Shown piece after piece: positions 44,401 to 59,000 of a stretch of DNA of 64,000 nt (the stretch's first letter is position 1; each line of letters opens with the position of its first letter). Source of the stretch: Pelodera strongyloides. Taxonomy: Eukaryota > Nematoda > Chromadorea > Rhabditida > Rhabditidae. The position numbers and the translations under genes were made by a program. Location of the stretch: contig JAANDG010000089.1 in the NCBI GenBank assembly GCA_036852015.1, forward strand, positions 112,501 to 176,500, written 5' to 3'. The notes beneath the pieces were generated by a model, which worked only from the letters and a program-made list of their open reading frames with translations, was not told where the DNA came from and made no database searches.

Positions 44401-47400
44401 TGAAGTATAAATGCATATCAGCCGCAGAAGTGCGCTGGCCAACTTATGCAAATGAACATAAATTAGAATAAAGAAATCGAGCTAAATTCGAGTAACTTAG
44501 CATAAATACGTAAGAATTCAGTTGTCCACGATGCGTTGTCTATTTCGCTTTAAAGTAACTCTTTGTAAATATACTATACAATGAGAGCTACATTTATTCG
44601 CAGATTTAAAAGAAATTCTGAGAATGAAAAGATTGACTTGGTTTGAAAATAAAATCAGTTAAAAAAAGAATTGTCATGCAGTCATGCTACAAGTTTATTT
44701 TTGGATCTTTTGACTTTTGATTATTTTGTAAGGAATAATAGCAAAGTAATACATATGTATTAACCGAAAGTTACCATCAATATTATGAATTTATACAGCC
44801 AGACAGGGCTAATGTTAGATTTTCTGAGAGCTAAGTTAGAGTACACATAGGCAAAGCTTTTGCTTTATTGATTTTAACCGAGTAAAAACATTCACGATTT
44901 TGTGTGTTTTCCTTACGCATGTTGCTAATCATATACGTAAAAAAAATTAGTAAGTAATCATTCAAATTGAAAAATCTCAACAAGACAGTGTCTTTGAGAA
45001 AAGCAGAAATTTCTCCACGCGAAGCGCATCAATTCAGGAAAAAAACATGGCAGGCAGTTTCGTCTATTCAAAAACATTTTCATAGCAACTTACTCACTTT
45101 AATTATAATATTAATTCCCAAAGGGCTGATGTCATCTCAAAAGACAAATTCCTATTTTTGATTTTGTCATTAAAGTGACGTGATTTTATACGGCATTAGA
45201 GTACAAAAGTTGAGTATCGTCATGCTACGAAGGCACAAAGCTTATTTTTAGTTCTTTGATTATTTTCTAAGAAATATTATCAAAGTAAAAGCTCATCATG
45301 CATAACTTCATAGTTTAAGACATCATACGCTTTGTTATAATACTAATGTTTTTTTGGCTCGTCAACTAAAATGAACCTTATATAAACTTGAAAAGCCTCC
45401 GCGAGGAACTATTTCAATATCATACGATATATTATTTATGTTACTTTACTATTAATGATATAGAACAAAAAAAAATAATATCTTGAGATAACCCCATGAA
45501 AATCCATATTAATATCAAAAGGGCAAAAATATTTATAGTACTAATAGAGTGATTAAGTGCCCCAGATATAAAGGGAATTCCAGGTTAAATAAAAGTAAAA
45601 TGTAAGTACTTTAATGGGGTCAAGCTCAAATGATTCCAATCAACGAAAGGGTCAAGTACGCATGACTCCTCTGGACATATCATTGCCCGCGAAGACGATG
45701 AATTTCAAATGTCGTACAGTGGTGTTTTCTTCGGGTCAAAACAGGGAACGCCATGCAATTTGAATGAACTTTTTGGAACGTGTAGCTATACTTTCTCTCT
45801 TTTTTCAGTTTTTGTTTTTGGCCCTTTTGGGAAAGGGAGTTAGCCGTTCTATCCGAAATTTGGTAATAAAAAGTGAATAACGAGACGGGCTTATGTGAAT
45901 TTGGCCATTTTATATTCGGATATACATGGGAAATGGGATAAACAACACAAAAATGGATGTTATTTTGGGCATATCAAGATTATCGCACAATAAGGAGCAA
46001 TTATAAAATGAGGAAGTTCTCGGATGGAAATTGTAAAAAAGTGCTTATTAAAAATAAATAACTATAATAAATACGTGTGGCATGACGTATATATGGGAAG
46101 TTGTAGAAAGTGTGGCCTATTCTAGATATAAAACACGAATTGCTTTACTTTAACATTTGGACTTACTTATTGTTCGTTAAATTTTAAAATACAAGCCTAA
46201 AATCGAAATGCAAAAGCTTTGAATAAAGAGAGAGCCCACGTCTATGAATAAGAATATTTCCTGAGGTAAACACTTATACTAACTGCATACTATTCATGTA
46301 GCGATGTAGCATTCAATAGGCGTTCGCGCTAGTTTTATACTTTTGGATTGGGGCGCTAGCTACAAGTGCAAGACCTCCTAAGGGCCATTATGAGTACCCA
46401 AAATGTGGGGACAATTGGGCCTCAACCTATATTCTCTACCCGGAAAAAAGGGAGAAATTGGCCTTTTCAAAAAAATTCCACGCAAAAACGTCTCTGTTGA
46501 ACACAAGGAAATTACGTTAAAGAAAATGTTTTCAAATAAAAGAAGCCGGTTTATTTACGAGTATTTAGTATTTTCAATAGGAAATAATGAATGAAAACAC
46601 AAAACACACAATTTTGTGCTTACATGTTTTTATATTAATGTACATAATATCATGTAGAAACAAAATAGAGAGATAAACACATGAGAAAGAAAGTTACTGA
46701 AGCGTTCGGTATGATGGAAGTAATTAGGGCAAAATTAATAATACTACGGTAATCTTGGGCGGTCCGCAGCGAAGATTTGTCGGGTGCGCGGCGAAGAAAG
46801 GACAGTCGAATAGCGGGGCTCTCGCGAGGACCTCGCGGCGCGGCACTTCCGCGCCAAGCATTCGCCTCGCACCGTCCAAGTTGGCAATAAGTCTCCGGGA
46901 TTAGCAATTAATTAAACTGATAATTGACTCTGTTCACGTTAGGCGAATCGCCAGCGAAAATATTAGTACTGACTAACCCGCGGGAGAAAATATTATTACT
47001 GACTAATCCGCCTAGTGACTGTAATATTAATGGCGAAACGCCTGGCGAAAATAATCATCAGTGGCGAAACGCCTGGCGAAATTTTTTCAATTAGCGTTTC
47101 GCTGTGCGGGTGGACAGGCGTTTCGCCATTACCTTCGCCTGGCGTTTCGCCAAAAGGGAACGCAGGATATTACCTTTATGGTATTTGTTTGCGGTTTAAA
47201 TGAGAAATTATGATGTAGGATTGTGCTAATTTTTCAAAGGTGTCGATCCAAAAATATTATTTTATACACAAATTTCCGCTTAAGTAAAATCTTTCAAATA
47301 TGTCGAGGACTTATTTTTTTTAGATGAGATAAGATTTGTCCCACCTATTCATAGAGCCGTAACTAAGTTCCAATTTCGTGTAGCATTCATAACAAGGTTT

Positions 47401-50014
47401 TATGAATAGATAAATAAAAAAAGCAAAATCAAATAAACATGTTTTTTTCGCACTGAACTACCTCCCCTTCAATGGAATTGTTTTGAATTGTGAAAGTACA
47501 TGGTAATTATCTCAGCAAATTAGAGGTTAATATTTAATTATCCAAGACATAATTATTAGTGTCATTAGGAATTTTATGTTATGGTACACCAAATTCTAAA
47601 ATATATTAAAGTGCCGAGGAATTCTGATTGTATGAAGAAAAAATCCAATTTTTAAAGAAAACAGCAAAGAAATAAACTCGGAAATTCGAAAATAGAAGCC
47701 GAGGGAACTAACTTATATTGTTTATAAATTATAACACAAAGTAAGGCAAACAAACAAAAAAAAACTTTATTAAATAACTAATAACCAGACACTCATGGAA
47801 AGGTATGCATTCGAATTCTTGTGTGAAAATCCCACAGAAACAAATGAAAATTCATTTTCTCGTAACTTACCGAAACACAATCAGAAATTGTATTTTGTCG
47901 TCAAATATTGCGTGCAATAACAATGTCTGTCTTTGTCAAACATAAGAGCAAAGCTAGGAAATGACCACAGTTAAAACAATATAGAATCATTGGAAATAAG
48001 CAACTACACTACACTAGGTAAAACCTAGTAACATTCGTTCTTAGTAGTTTAGAATTAGGAAAATCAATATGATGGACAAATTCCCTGACTTATACTACGT
48101 GTACCAGTTACGGAGTCGTGTTCACTCTTGCACATTACAAACACAAACCATATGTATATGTCAAATATAGTGGTAGTAAAAGAAAAAAAATTATAGTTGG
48201 GTATGACTGGCTATGGTAAATTGTTGAATACTGCGTGAATTTTGCGCTTGAAAATTAGAAAAATATTGCATTCTACTATATTTGACATGGAGAACCAGAT
48301 AGAATCATCAAAAATAGGAGTCACTTGGAATGGGCCTGACACTTTAAAAAAAAGTTTTTTTCAAGAGGTAATGGTTACTACATGAGAAAGAATGGAACGT
48401 ACGTATATTGTAATGTTAAAAGGTGTGCTTTACCCTTTACAACACAATGTACAGCATCCAACTAACTTTTTAAAGTGGCTTAAATAGCTAAATCTTATCA
48501 AAATAACGCGGATGATAGGATCTAAAGGAATAATGAAATCCTCCTCTTTCAAGAATTCGAGAATAATTTATTAATATAAAAGCCCTAATCATTACTTATG
48601 GGGAGTAACCGAGTAGCTTCCTCTTTTGCAGTTTCCAATATGTTCGGGTGTCCATTTTTTATTCATTACAAACCGGAAGAGAGAACGTTTTATGCATTTT
48701 TCGATTTCATGAGCTTTCTTGCTACTCATGTGCTTGAAAAAAGCAGGAACTGTTGCGTTGAGCTTAAAAATAGCACATATGCTCATGTAAAAAAAGGTCG
48801 AATTTTATGTGAAATAATACGATTTGGGAATACGTGAGTGTAAAACAATGCCGAAAGTGTTTACATTTCGTATTTTTATTGAATTTGTATTGTTTTACCC
48901 TTGTGGAAAGAAAGCATTGTGGCCCAAAACTTATTTATCTTATTATTGGGATTTTAAATTTGATGATACTGCTGGGTTTCCATGGTCCAATATACAAAGA
49001 AGAGTATTAGAAAATGTTAAACTGATATAGTTAAATATACAAATACAAATATGTTGACCACACACAAATCGAGAATCGAACGATAGATATAATAGTCCGG
49101 TGGAGTTTTTAAAGCGAAATACCGGTCGGTTTTAGAAACGCATCGAGTACACGAGCATTCTTATGCAGCCTATGCAAATTACAATAATAAAAAAATAGAG
49201 CTAAATTCGAGCAAATTAGCATAAAGGCGTAAGAATTCAGTTTGCGATGCGTTTCAGAAACTGGCCAGTATTTCGCTTAAAATTTTGGGTAAGCATTTAA
49301 TTGAGACCCAAAACTAGTCAAGAGTGTCTAGTGGCCTCACCCAACGAAGTCGAATTTTTTGTGACCTTTTTCTTAGTAAGGGACGCCAAAACCACGTACT
49401 AATTGCTAAAATATGGATAAGGGCCCTCGTGGTCCAGTCCGCAACAAATTACAAATTAATTGGCGGGAGATTTTAAATTTTAAATTTTGAGAATTGATGC
49501 TCTGTTGAATGAGAGCATACGCATGCTCATTAATTTTTCAAAAACGTTTGCTTTGTGGCGAATAATTAGAAGGTAGGGCCCACAGGAAAATTTTAATATG
49601 ATATTTATAATTGATGATTCTGAATTCTAATATGAAATAATAAATTTTCATGGACTATTTTGGTACTAATTCGCTAAATGTAACCCAATATAAAGTTTTG
49701 TATGCTGGTTTGCATACAAAATTTTGAAGAATTGTTATAATGCATACGCATACGTATATACCAGCCGGTTTTTGAAAAAATGTGTTCTGTGAAGTATTCA
49801 CATGTAGGGTATGCTGGTATGCAAATTACCACACGAAATTGCGCGATTTCTAGTCTACGGTCTACGTACATTACAGGCATTTGCATACGGTACTAGAGTT
49901 GCCCAATATATGTTTCAGAAAGCGTGTTTCGCGATTGCGAAGCAAAATTCCTCACTATTCGCAAACGCCTAGCGCCTGTTATGGAAGCGAGTAGAAAAAT
50001 GCTAACCAACAAAA

Positions 50015-50088
<74 letters not shown>

Positions 50089-53000
50089 CCGATCTTTCTT
50101 TTACCGTAGCCAATTGACCTGTGAAAATCTGTAAAACAAAATAAAAATACAGTAACCATCCGCCTACCTCATTCTCCAAATCCTCGCACGACAGGTAAAT
50201 AAGTGGCACTTTTCGGGGCAAGAGTACCGAACTCATATTTTCTGAATGATTACTGTAGCTCAGTGATAATCGTGCAGTGTAGGTGACGTAGTACAACCGC
50301 TTTCTGCGGTGTTGTAACAATGAACCTCAGAAATGATTTTCGGGAGTGTGAAAGCCAACTTTATTCTGCAAGAAACTCGTAAAATTGAGGAAAACATGAA
50401 ATATAGACAATAAAAGCTACAAAATCACGTGTCACAACTATTAATGGGTAATAATTCATCATTTTATAGGTTGTTATATACATTTCTCAAATGGAAATCC
50501 AAAATAATAATGAGCAATAAATCACGCCCCCAGTGATGGCTGTGGTAGAAATTATTGAAATAAAATCGCATTAAAGTTGTTACTGCTTAGAGAAAACACC
50601 AAATTTTTATTAATAACCGAAGTTTATTGCGTGATTTTTGTTTACTTATTGTTAGTAATGACAAATTATTTTCTATGAAAAAATGATGTAGTATTTTTTA
50701 AAGCCATTTTTGCTAGATAGAAAACGAAACACTTATATAAAGAAGCAGAGTAAAAAATGAATTCGTTCGGTGACTATCAAGAAGGAGACTTTGAAAAATG
50801 TGAATATATACTATATTAGTTTCTGCCAAACTTTAAGAATTTGAAATCCTTTTGAAACTAAATCTTCAAAAACGAAACCTGACACTTCTCTGTTACATTT
50901 TAGTACAGTGCGGGCAATTGGAACGTCCGAAGTCATAATATTACAAAAATAAATATTATGATTTATTTTAATACAATAAAGTAATTGGGGTTAGGCGCGC
51001 TAGCGCCTAGCCCTTTTTGGTTCTTTGTTAATTATATAGATTTTATAAGAACAATAATTCACTCAAAATTATGAAAAGTTGAGAAAAAATTTTTGCATGG
51101 TTAATTATACATATATTTGTTCCATAAATGAATATAAATAGTTGTACGTGTGCGGTTGCTAAATAATGTATAAGTCGAGAAAATAAGAATTATAAATAAG
51201 CTAGTTTATAATTTTAAATTCTGTACATTTATTTACACAATATTACATATATTGTAAGGATTTTACACGTTATTATGGAAAATGTCGATTAGAACGCCTA
51301 GTTCTTGAAACTGAAATTTAGTATGAGATCTGCAAAGATCTAGCAAGAAGAATTAGAAAGCTTATGCTTATGCATGTGATTTCCAAAAGGGCCACATTTA
51401 ACACTAACATCTATATTTGGGTATGTGTACCTAAATTTCAAGAAAATAGAATATCCATTGTCTTTTAAATGCTGAATAGTTATTTGAAGATTAACCTAAA
51501 GGTCTCCAAGACATCACTATTTGTAATAAAAAATGTCATTTTTGATATACCTTGTTGGCCTATTTTGGGAAATTGCCCAGATTTGTCTATTTATTAAATA
51601 ACAATACATAATGTGATGGTCTAAATTAAATAATATACTCATGTTACGATTAGCGAATTTGCAGAAAAGTAATACATAAAATATATGGAAAGGCTTCGAA
51701 TATGGAAAGACTACCATAACAAAAAAAAACCGGATAAAATCCCCATTTCCAAACTCAAAATTAGGCGTGTTATTTGGCAAAAAACTTCCAACCGAAACTT
51801 ACCACAGTTTTGGACTCTGTTTTTATGTAGTATTTAAAACGTATCTCTTTCTATGCGTCTATGAAAAGTTCGGGCCTGAAGTTTTTGCCAAATAACGGCC
51901 GGGCCGGTAGCTGTACGTTTCATGCAATGCAGCTTTCATGATTATGTTCGCATAGTTCAGCCGCACAATGCGAGACTTTCAATGCAAGTGACTTGCTCGT
52001 GAGCTTCTCTTTAAACGATCATGGGGCTATGAAAACATAATTACCTTTTTTCCACCTGATCCGTTAGAAGTAAAAATGAATGAAAAGCTTTATCCAGCAC
52101 AGATTTTTTTCTCTTTTGGCTTTAATTAACACCATGTGTGTTTTAGAAAACTGTACTCTATTATTAATTAGATTTGAGTTTCGTACTGAAAGTCGGGTGC
52201 ACAGGAAAACGGAATAACTGCCGAAACCACAGACAAACGGTCGTTGGCCATTTGGTGACTGGTCAGTTACCATTTGATGACCATGTGGTGACCAACTGAC
52301 GTCGGTTACTAGGCGTAAGCCTTCAATCAGTTGTCAATGTTGTCTAATAAACCGATTCAGCCTGGTTAGCCGATTAAAAACCAAATCTTTATTCTTTGCC
52401 AAAAAAAGAAACACGGTTTGAATTTTTGCTACATTAGTGCAACTGAGCACCTGGAAAGTGATGTAATGGCCGCGTGTGAAATCTATTTCAATTATATTCA
52501 TCTATAAAAACGGCTAATTAATCTACAGAGTGTATTTACCGTAATGTGGTCTATTTATAAAAAACTTCGCTTTAAATAGACCCGGAAAAAAACGACATCA
52601 TTTCGAGTTTTCGTGCAGTTTAGTAATATTATGCTTCTTACAATTCAAAATATTTTGATTGTGTATCTCGCTTATAAAAAGTTTGTGAATTTAGCTAAAC
52701 TACAGTTTGGTCTCGACACAGGGACACTTAAAATATCCCATTTACTACGTACACAAAAAAGCAGACAAAAATGTATAATAGTATAATGTGCACGTTTTGT
52801 GACTAAACACATAATTCCAATGAAACAGTGACCATAATTTTCTTCGGCTCATTCCATATTTTTTAGATGATAATTCCCTGATGATATTTTGAAAGATCTA
52901 AATTCCTGAATCTGAAGCAGTGTTCCGTTATATATAGGAGCTTCTTTTGTAAATGCATGGGACAAGATGCGCGTTCTAGATGACGTCAGAATAGCTAGCG

Positions 53001-56000
53001 GTTCTCTCTCTTCATCTCTCTCTATCTTTCTTTCTCTCTCACTCTCTCTCTCTCTCTCTGTCTTTTCCAGATAAAATGTGTATCTACGTGTAAGTATGAT
53101 ATATTAATAGTAAACAACCATTTTCAGCTGCACGATGCTAGAGGTTCAAAAATAGCAACAAAACGATGTAACTTACAAAATAAAAATGTGCGTATAATAT
53201 ACGCCGGCAACATACAAATATGCGATAAGATATACAAGAGTGGAACACAACACAATGTAATTTCAAAACCACAACAAAATCTAAATTTACAAAAAAAATG
53301 TTCAAAGATCGATAAATCAATAATCAGCAAAATAATAAATCAAAACCCACCGGTTCATCTAAATTGGTGCAGGAGTTGTATATAGATGGTTGTGATCCTT
53401 GTGCAGTTCTTTCATCAAAAGAAGTATGAAAAGCTGAGCCTCCGGAGGACCACATTTGAGCACGTTCGTCACGAGCTGAAATAATTGAGCTATAGTAGAA
53501 GATTAATGTCCATGGCTCAACGCCAGTGATCGGGAATGCCCGCTAGCTTAATCCGGGTTCAATTCCGCATACGCCCCGTGGATATGGAATTCTTTACCTT
53601 TCAGCTTACATCCTATGTGTGCACCAGAACTGAAGCATAGTATACGACAAAAATAAAATTAAACTTATAATTGTAAGAGTAAGACCACGTTTGAAGCGCC
53701 TAGCGTAATGTTATCCGTTATTATAAAAATCAATACATTTAAAATCAAATCAAGATGTCCTTGGGATAAAACTGTTGTATTTTATATTGGATTCTGTATT
53801 GCTCAAAAACCATATATAATTGAGAAAGATATTAAATATTAGATATTAAATATTGCAAAGCTTCCAGCTGTTCGTTCAATGAATGCAACAATAGTCAGCT
53901 TATGCAATAAATTGAATGTTAGATTTTTATTTTCTAGCCCAAAGCTTGGTCATACAGTACTTTCAACTTCATTTTTTAGTTTTTGAACAACTTGGTTCAG
54001 TTATGGAGACATCATTCTACTAAATCATTCTATGTAAAAAATTTATACGTTGCAACTATCGAAATATAGAGCATTGCCCACGAAACGTATTCTACAACGT
54101 AGTTTATTATTAGTGTCTAATAATTACGCTGTTTAAACAATAGCAGGAAGTAACGACTTTATTAGATGTAATTACCTAAATCTATTGAAATTCTAAATTA
54201 GCATATAATTCTTGCCCTCTCATATTGCTGTTATTTCCTTCCGCAGAAAGTCCAATGGTACCGGGTCTTCAAAAATCCTCCCCGTTATTCGAAAAGCTAG
54301 ATAAAACACCCGACAAATGTGTAATGCGATACAGTACTAAAGAAATTGGTCCGCAAAAATAGATCGGGAAAAGTTTAGTCGAAATGAGACAGTTGGTAAA
54401 TAGTATGGCTGCAATGCTGCAAATATTATAGACACATCGGGATTTCATCTTGCAAAAAAAAATACAAGGGAGATCTAGTGAAATCTAATTTATAATGTTC
54501 TAGGGCTGAAATAGGATTGTCAGACGGTTAAGTTAGAGGTATAGTACTGATTTTATAGTTGATGTTTTACTTATGTAGTAAGTAGTATCTCCTATTCCGA
54601 TACGACAAAGTACAACAAGTACTCTCGATGAGCTTCTAGCTTTTCAATCTACTCTGCAGCGCTTTTAATTACCGAAAGGAACATTAAAAATATAAAATAA
54701 AACATATCAAAAACAAAATCGTGTTGTGATTTTTGTTTTCTCCAAATAAGAGGCGGTTATTTGATATTCTGCAGGGCTCATTCGCCCGGCAAATTACCAT
54801 CATTAAAACAGAGGATGCGTATACGAGGAAAAAGAAAGAGATAGGGTGCAACCATAGGGTGCATTTATATATAAATACAAGCTGAAAGTGAGTAACTCAA
54901 AAGTAGTTTTCCCTAAATTTCGTTATTTTAAGCGTATCTCGCCAATACGCACTGGATGCTACTGATAATGAGACCTAGGTGTTCCGCACCGCTTCCGCGC
55001 GCAAAAATGCGCCTCGCGTTGCCGCAAGCAACCCAAGTATTCCCCCTTGTAATAAAAATAAAGTTCAGAGCAGACGAAATGCATGTTGGTGTACTATTTA
55101 TTACCGATTCCGATATCAATTGCAATCTAACTGAATATGTGTGAAAAGAGAGGAGAATTTTAGGAACATTACTGTGAAAACATTCCGTAAACGTAAGCCC
55201 CAACACTCGCAGTTAGTCCGTGAGGTCATGACGAGATGCCTTAGTCATATATTTGTTGAAAACATGTTCCCTAGTTCAATTCTAATAAAGCACATATTAG
55301 AGAGAAGTAAAAGTACACTCAAAATAAGGAAACCCAGAATAAAGCTCACCACAATGGCACATACTGGCTGCTTTCCTGCGCGGCGCATCCGTGCTGCGTT
55401 TGCGCCGCAATTCAGCGCCGTGTAGCGGTGGGAGAAGCATTTCGCAGTTACTCTTACAATAGAGTAGAATATAAAATTGAGGTAGCGTGGTCAGGCATAA
55501 GTTACCTGGGGTAAGTTAAGATGTTCTTACGTAAGTTCCGAATTGATTTTCAAGGATTACGCGAGAAGAAAAACTGTGGTAGAGTGACCACTGGGCAAGG
55601 GTCCTAGAGACGACCGTCCAGTTTTAAGTGGTGTTATGTGGCGATAAAATGTTAAGAAGAAACGTTGTGATTTAGGGGTTGTAATGCATTGGGATAGAGA
55701 TTGAGCTACAGAGATAGAGAGATGTTAGGGACAATTGATCATTGATAGACTCGTTGACAACGAGTGTGATTGGTGAGAGGGAAATAGAGGGAGACGCAGA
55801 GAACTAAAGAAAAAGAGATTTAGGGAGATGCCTGGTTTGGTGCAAGAAGTTAGTCGTCCACTAGTCTTTGGTAATTAATGAACGACCAATGTTTAAAGGG
55901 TCAGGCCCACCGTTTTGAACACATATTTATTATTTGTTCATAATTTTTGTAAAGGGTGTTTATTATAAAATATACACACTGAGTTTGAGCTGGCTTTACC

Positions 56001-59000
56001 ATCACGAAGCTTTTCACGTTCGCTTTCCTTACAGAGTATACAGTATGGGAAAGCAATTGCACCCTTATTTCCTTGTTGTGCGTGTCCCGAGGGTAGCCGA
56101 CTGTATAGCCAGGCTCATAGGGACAGAAAAAAGAGCGATTTGCCCCCGGGACACGCACAATAAGGAAATAAGGGTGCAATTGCTTTTCCATACTGTATAC
56201 TCTGTAAGGAAAACTTACGTGAAAAGCTTTGCAATGGTGAAGCCAGTTCAAACACAGTGTGTATATTTTATAACAAACACCCTTTACAAAAAATATGAAC
56301 AAATAATAAATATAGGTTTATATCGGTGGGCCTGACCCTTTAAAAGAAAATCGGAGGGAGAGAGAGAGGAAGAGTAGAGGAGAGAGAGGAGAGAGAGAGG
56401 AGAAAGAGAAGGAGAGAGAGGAGAGAGAGAGAGATGAGGGGAAGAGAGCGAATGATAGAGAGATATATTGAGGATGAGATTGAGGCAATACGTGATATAG
56501 AAAGATATAATTGTGTGACATGCCCAAACTACTGTACCAGGGAAAGTAACTCCAATACACACTTTTTCCTTTGGATAATATTCATATGCTATTAAAGCAA
56601 AATATTGGCTGTTTTGGACACCCGCGTTTTTATGCAGCATATGCAAATGACCATAAATTGGAAAAAAATCCAGCTAAGTTCGAGCAAATTAGCATAAACA
56701 CTTGAGAATTCAGATGAATTCACTTGAGAATTCATGTTTCGTTTCATTTCGCTTTGAGAAAAAAAACATTAAATTTACGTTTCTTACTTATATTTTCAAG
56801 ACATGTAGATTCATGTGTATGATTGACGACATGTCACAAATTCCATTGGAAAACAGACTAACTGAACAACAGGTGTTTTGGGAAGGCCTACCCGGGAATT
56901 CCCCGATTGGGAACAAGCTCCCATCAACCGTGAGGGTGGGTGGACAGGTTGGGAGAACTTTTGAACACGAGACACCAATTTAAAAATTCAGAAAGCTAAC
57001 GCTTTAGAATTGTCTGGCTATGGAAGAAACACGAGCCAGACAGCTCCTAAAATAAGGTTTTAGACGCTTATCTTATTCTATTTCAAGAACTAATTTAGGA
57101 CACAGCCTATAGCTACACTGATTACCTGAAATCGAGCGGTTTGTCATCTGGAACTCACTTCTGATATCAGTACCAAGTTGTAAAAAAAGGTTAAAGGGAC
57201 AGGCCCACCGATATAAACCTATATTTATTATTTGTTCATAATTCATAAAAAGGATATTTATTATAATATATACATACCAAATATTATTCAGTTTTACCAT
57301 GGGGAAGTTTTTCCCGTGAGCTTTCCTTACAGAAGGTACCGTAGACAGGCCTTGGGTAAAAGAAAATTAAAACATTTTTAAGGAAGTTAAAACTTGCTAT
57401 AGTACCGTAGTTGTTTGATTATATTAGTCCTGCGGCGAAAGACGAGAGAGTATGCTGAATAAAGAGGCACCAGCCTAAGAAGACACATATGCACATGAGA
57501 GTGCAGACAACGAGGCAAACCAAGATGAACAAAAAATGCATACACCTTTAAACAAAGATGAGACTACGGTCCCTTCCGTAAGGAAAGCTCACCGGAAAAA
57601 CTTCCCCATGGTAAAACTGAATAATATTTAGTATGTATATATTATAATAAAGACCCTTTTTATGAATTATGGACAAATAATAAATATTGGTTTATATCGG
57701 TGGGCCTGACCCTTTAAGACCTGCCTTGAATATTTATCTATTTAACTTGTATGTTAAACGTTCCCCTTTCCTTATATGACTCGTAAGGATCTTATGTTCG
57801 TGAATATGTCCCCGAAAAGACCTTGATTATCATATCAAATGTCGGGAAACCATTATCTCAATTATGCTCTTGTAGTGCTTCCTTTTCTATAAAAAGAGCA
57901 ATAAACCCGGTTAGAAATATAAAAGTACCATATCTGGTCATAAATCATAGATTTCTGATCCTACATTGAGTCTACTAATTTTACATGCCATTAGCTGGCT
58001 CGGTAGACCTAATAATTTATTCCGCTTAATGGTACACATAAAATCCATACTAAAATTAAACAAAAAATGTCGTGTAATACAAAATAACAAGATGAAATAA
58101 AAGAAAGAAATTATAGTAATATGGAGTAGGGCATTTAATTGTGATAAGATAAATTGTACAGCGTTATACAAAACTAAATTTCACAAACGCTCCGCTGCCA
58201 CCTATGACCCGGAATAACTAACTACATTCGACGCACAAAGTGCAGTCAAACAAATTAAATAAAGAATTTAAAGTGAAATACCGGCCGGTTTTTGAAACAC
58301 ATCGAGTACGCCCAGCATTCTTATGCAGTATATGCAAACGAACATAAATTAGAATAAAAAATCGAGCAAATTAGCATAAAGATGTTAGAAATTAGCTGTC
58401 CACTATGCGTTTCAAAAACCGGCCGGTACATCGCTTTAAATAAATAAATAAATAAAAATCACTAACTCAGCATCCAAACTCTTCTCGGTTGTAGCGGTCG
58501 AAAATTCGGTAGGGAGCTGACCGAATTCATTGAACAATTTATCGATCGATAATCAATCGATATCTGATCGGAGTGGCATTTATTGATTGAAAATATAGGT
58601 TTAACAGTGATAAGGCACGAGGTGTTTCAGGAAAACGGTGCAGCACACGGCTATCAAAAATCGATAGCTGTTTACCCCAATGAGGAACAATTGCGAGAAA
58701 GGCGTGATTGATGGAAGAACACTTTTTAACTAATTACGTCGATCAGAGCACTTAGCGAAGTGGGAAACGGGTGGCTGTTCCCTTTAAAGCGATATGGCAC
58801 GTGGATTGGAAACGTATATCGGAGAACTGCGTTCCATACAATCGTGGGAAATTTAAAAAATATATTTCCAGAAGCCACGTGTCGTGCCGCTTTAAATTGT
58901 AAATTACTTTGCACAAGAGACATGAAAAGTGTTTGTTTGTAGTTCGTTAGATAAAAAAGAGTGTTCCGCATAATGTATGAAATGGGACCAATAAGAGATG

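Noticed and set aside
53525..53580. tRNA-like GGTTCAATTCCGC
   Set aside because: Only the T arm is credible.
55901..56335. Paired 133-codon frames on both strands
   Set aside because: Mirror images generated by the palindromic element; not independent genes.
58455..58580. Minus-strand exon-like piece KLFNEFGQLPTEFSTATTEK
   Set aside because: No acceptor in that frame before an upstream stop; the alternative frame stops before the only donor.
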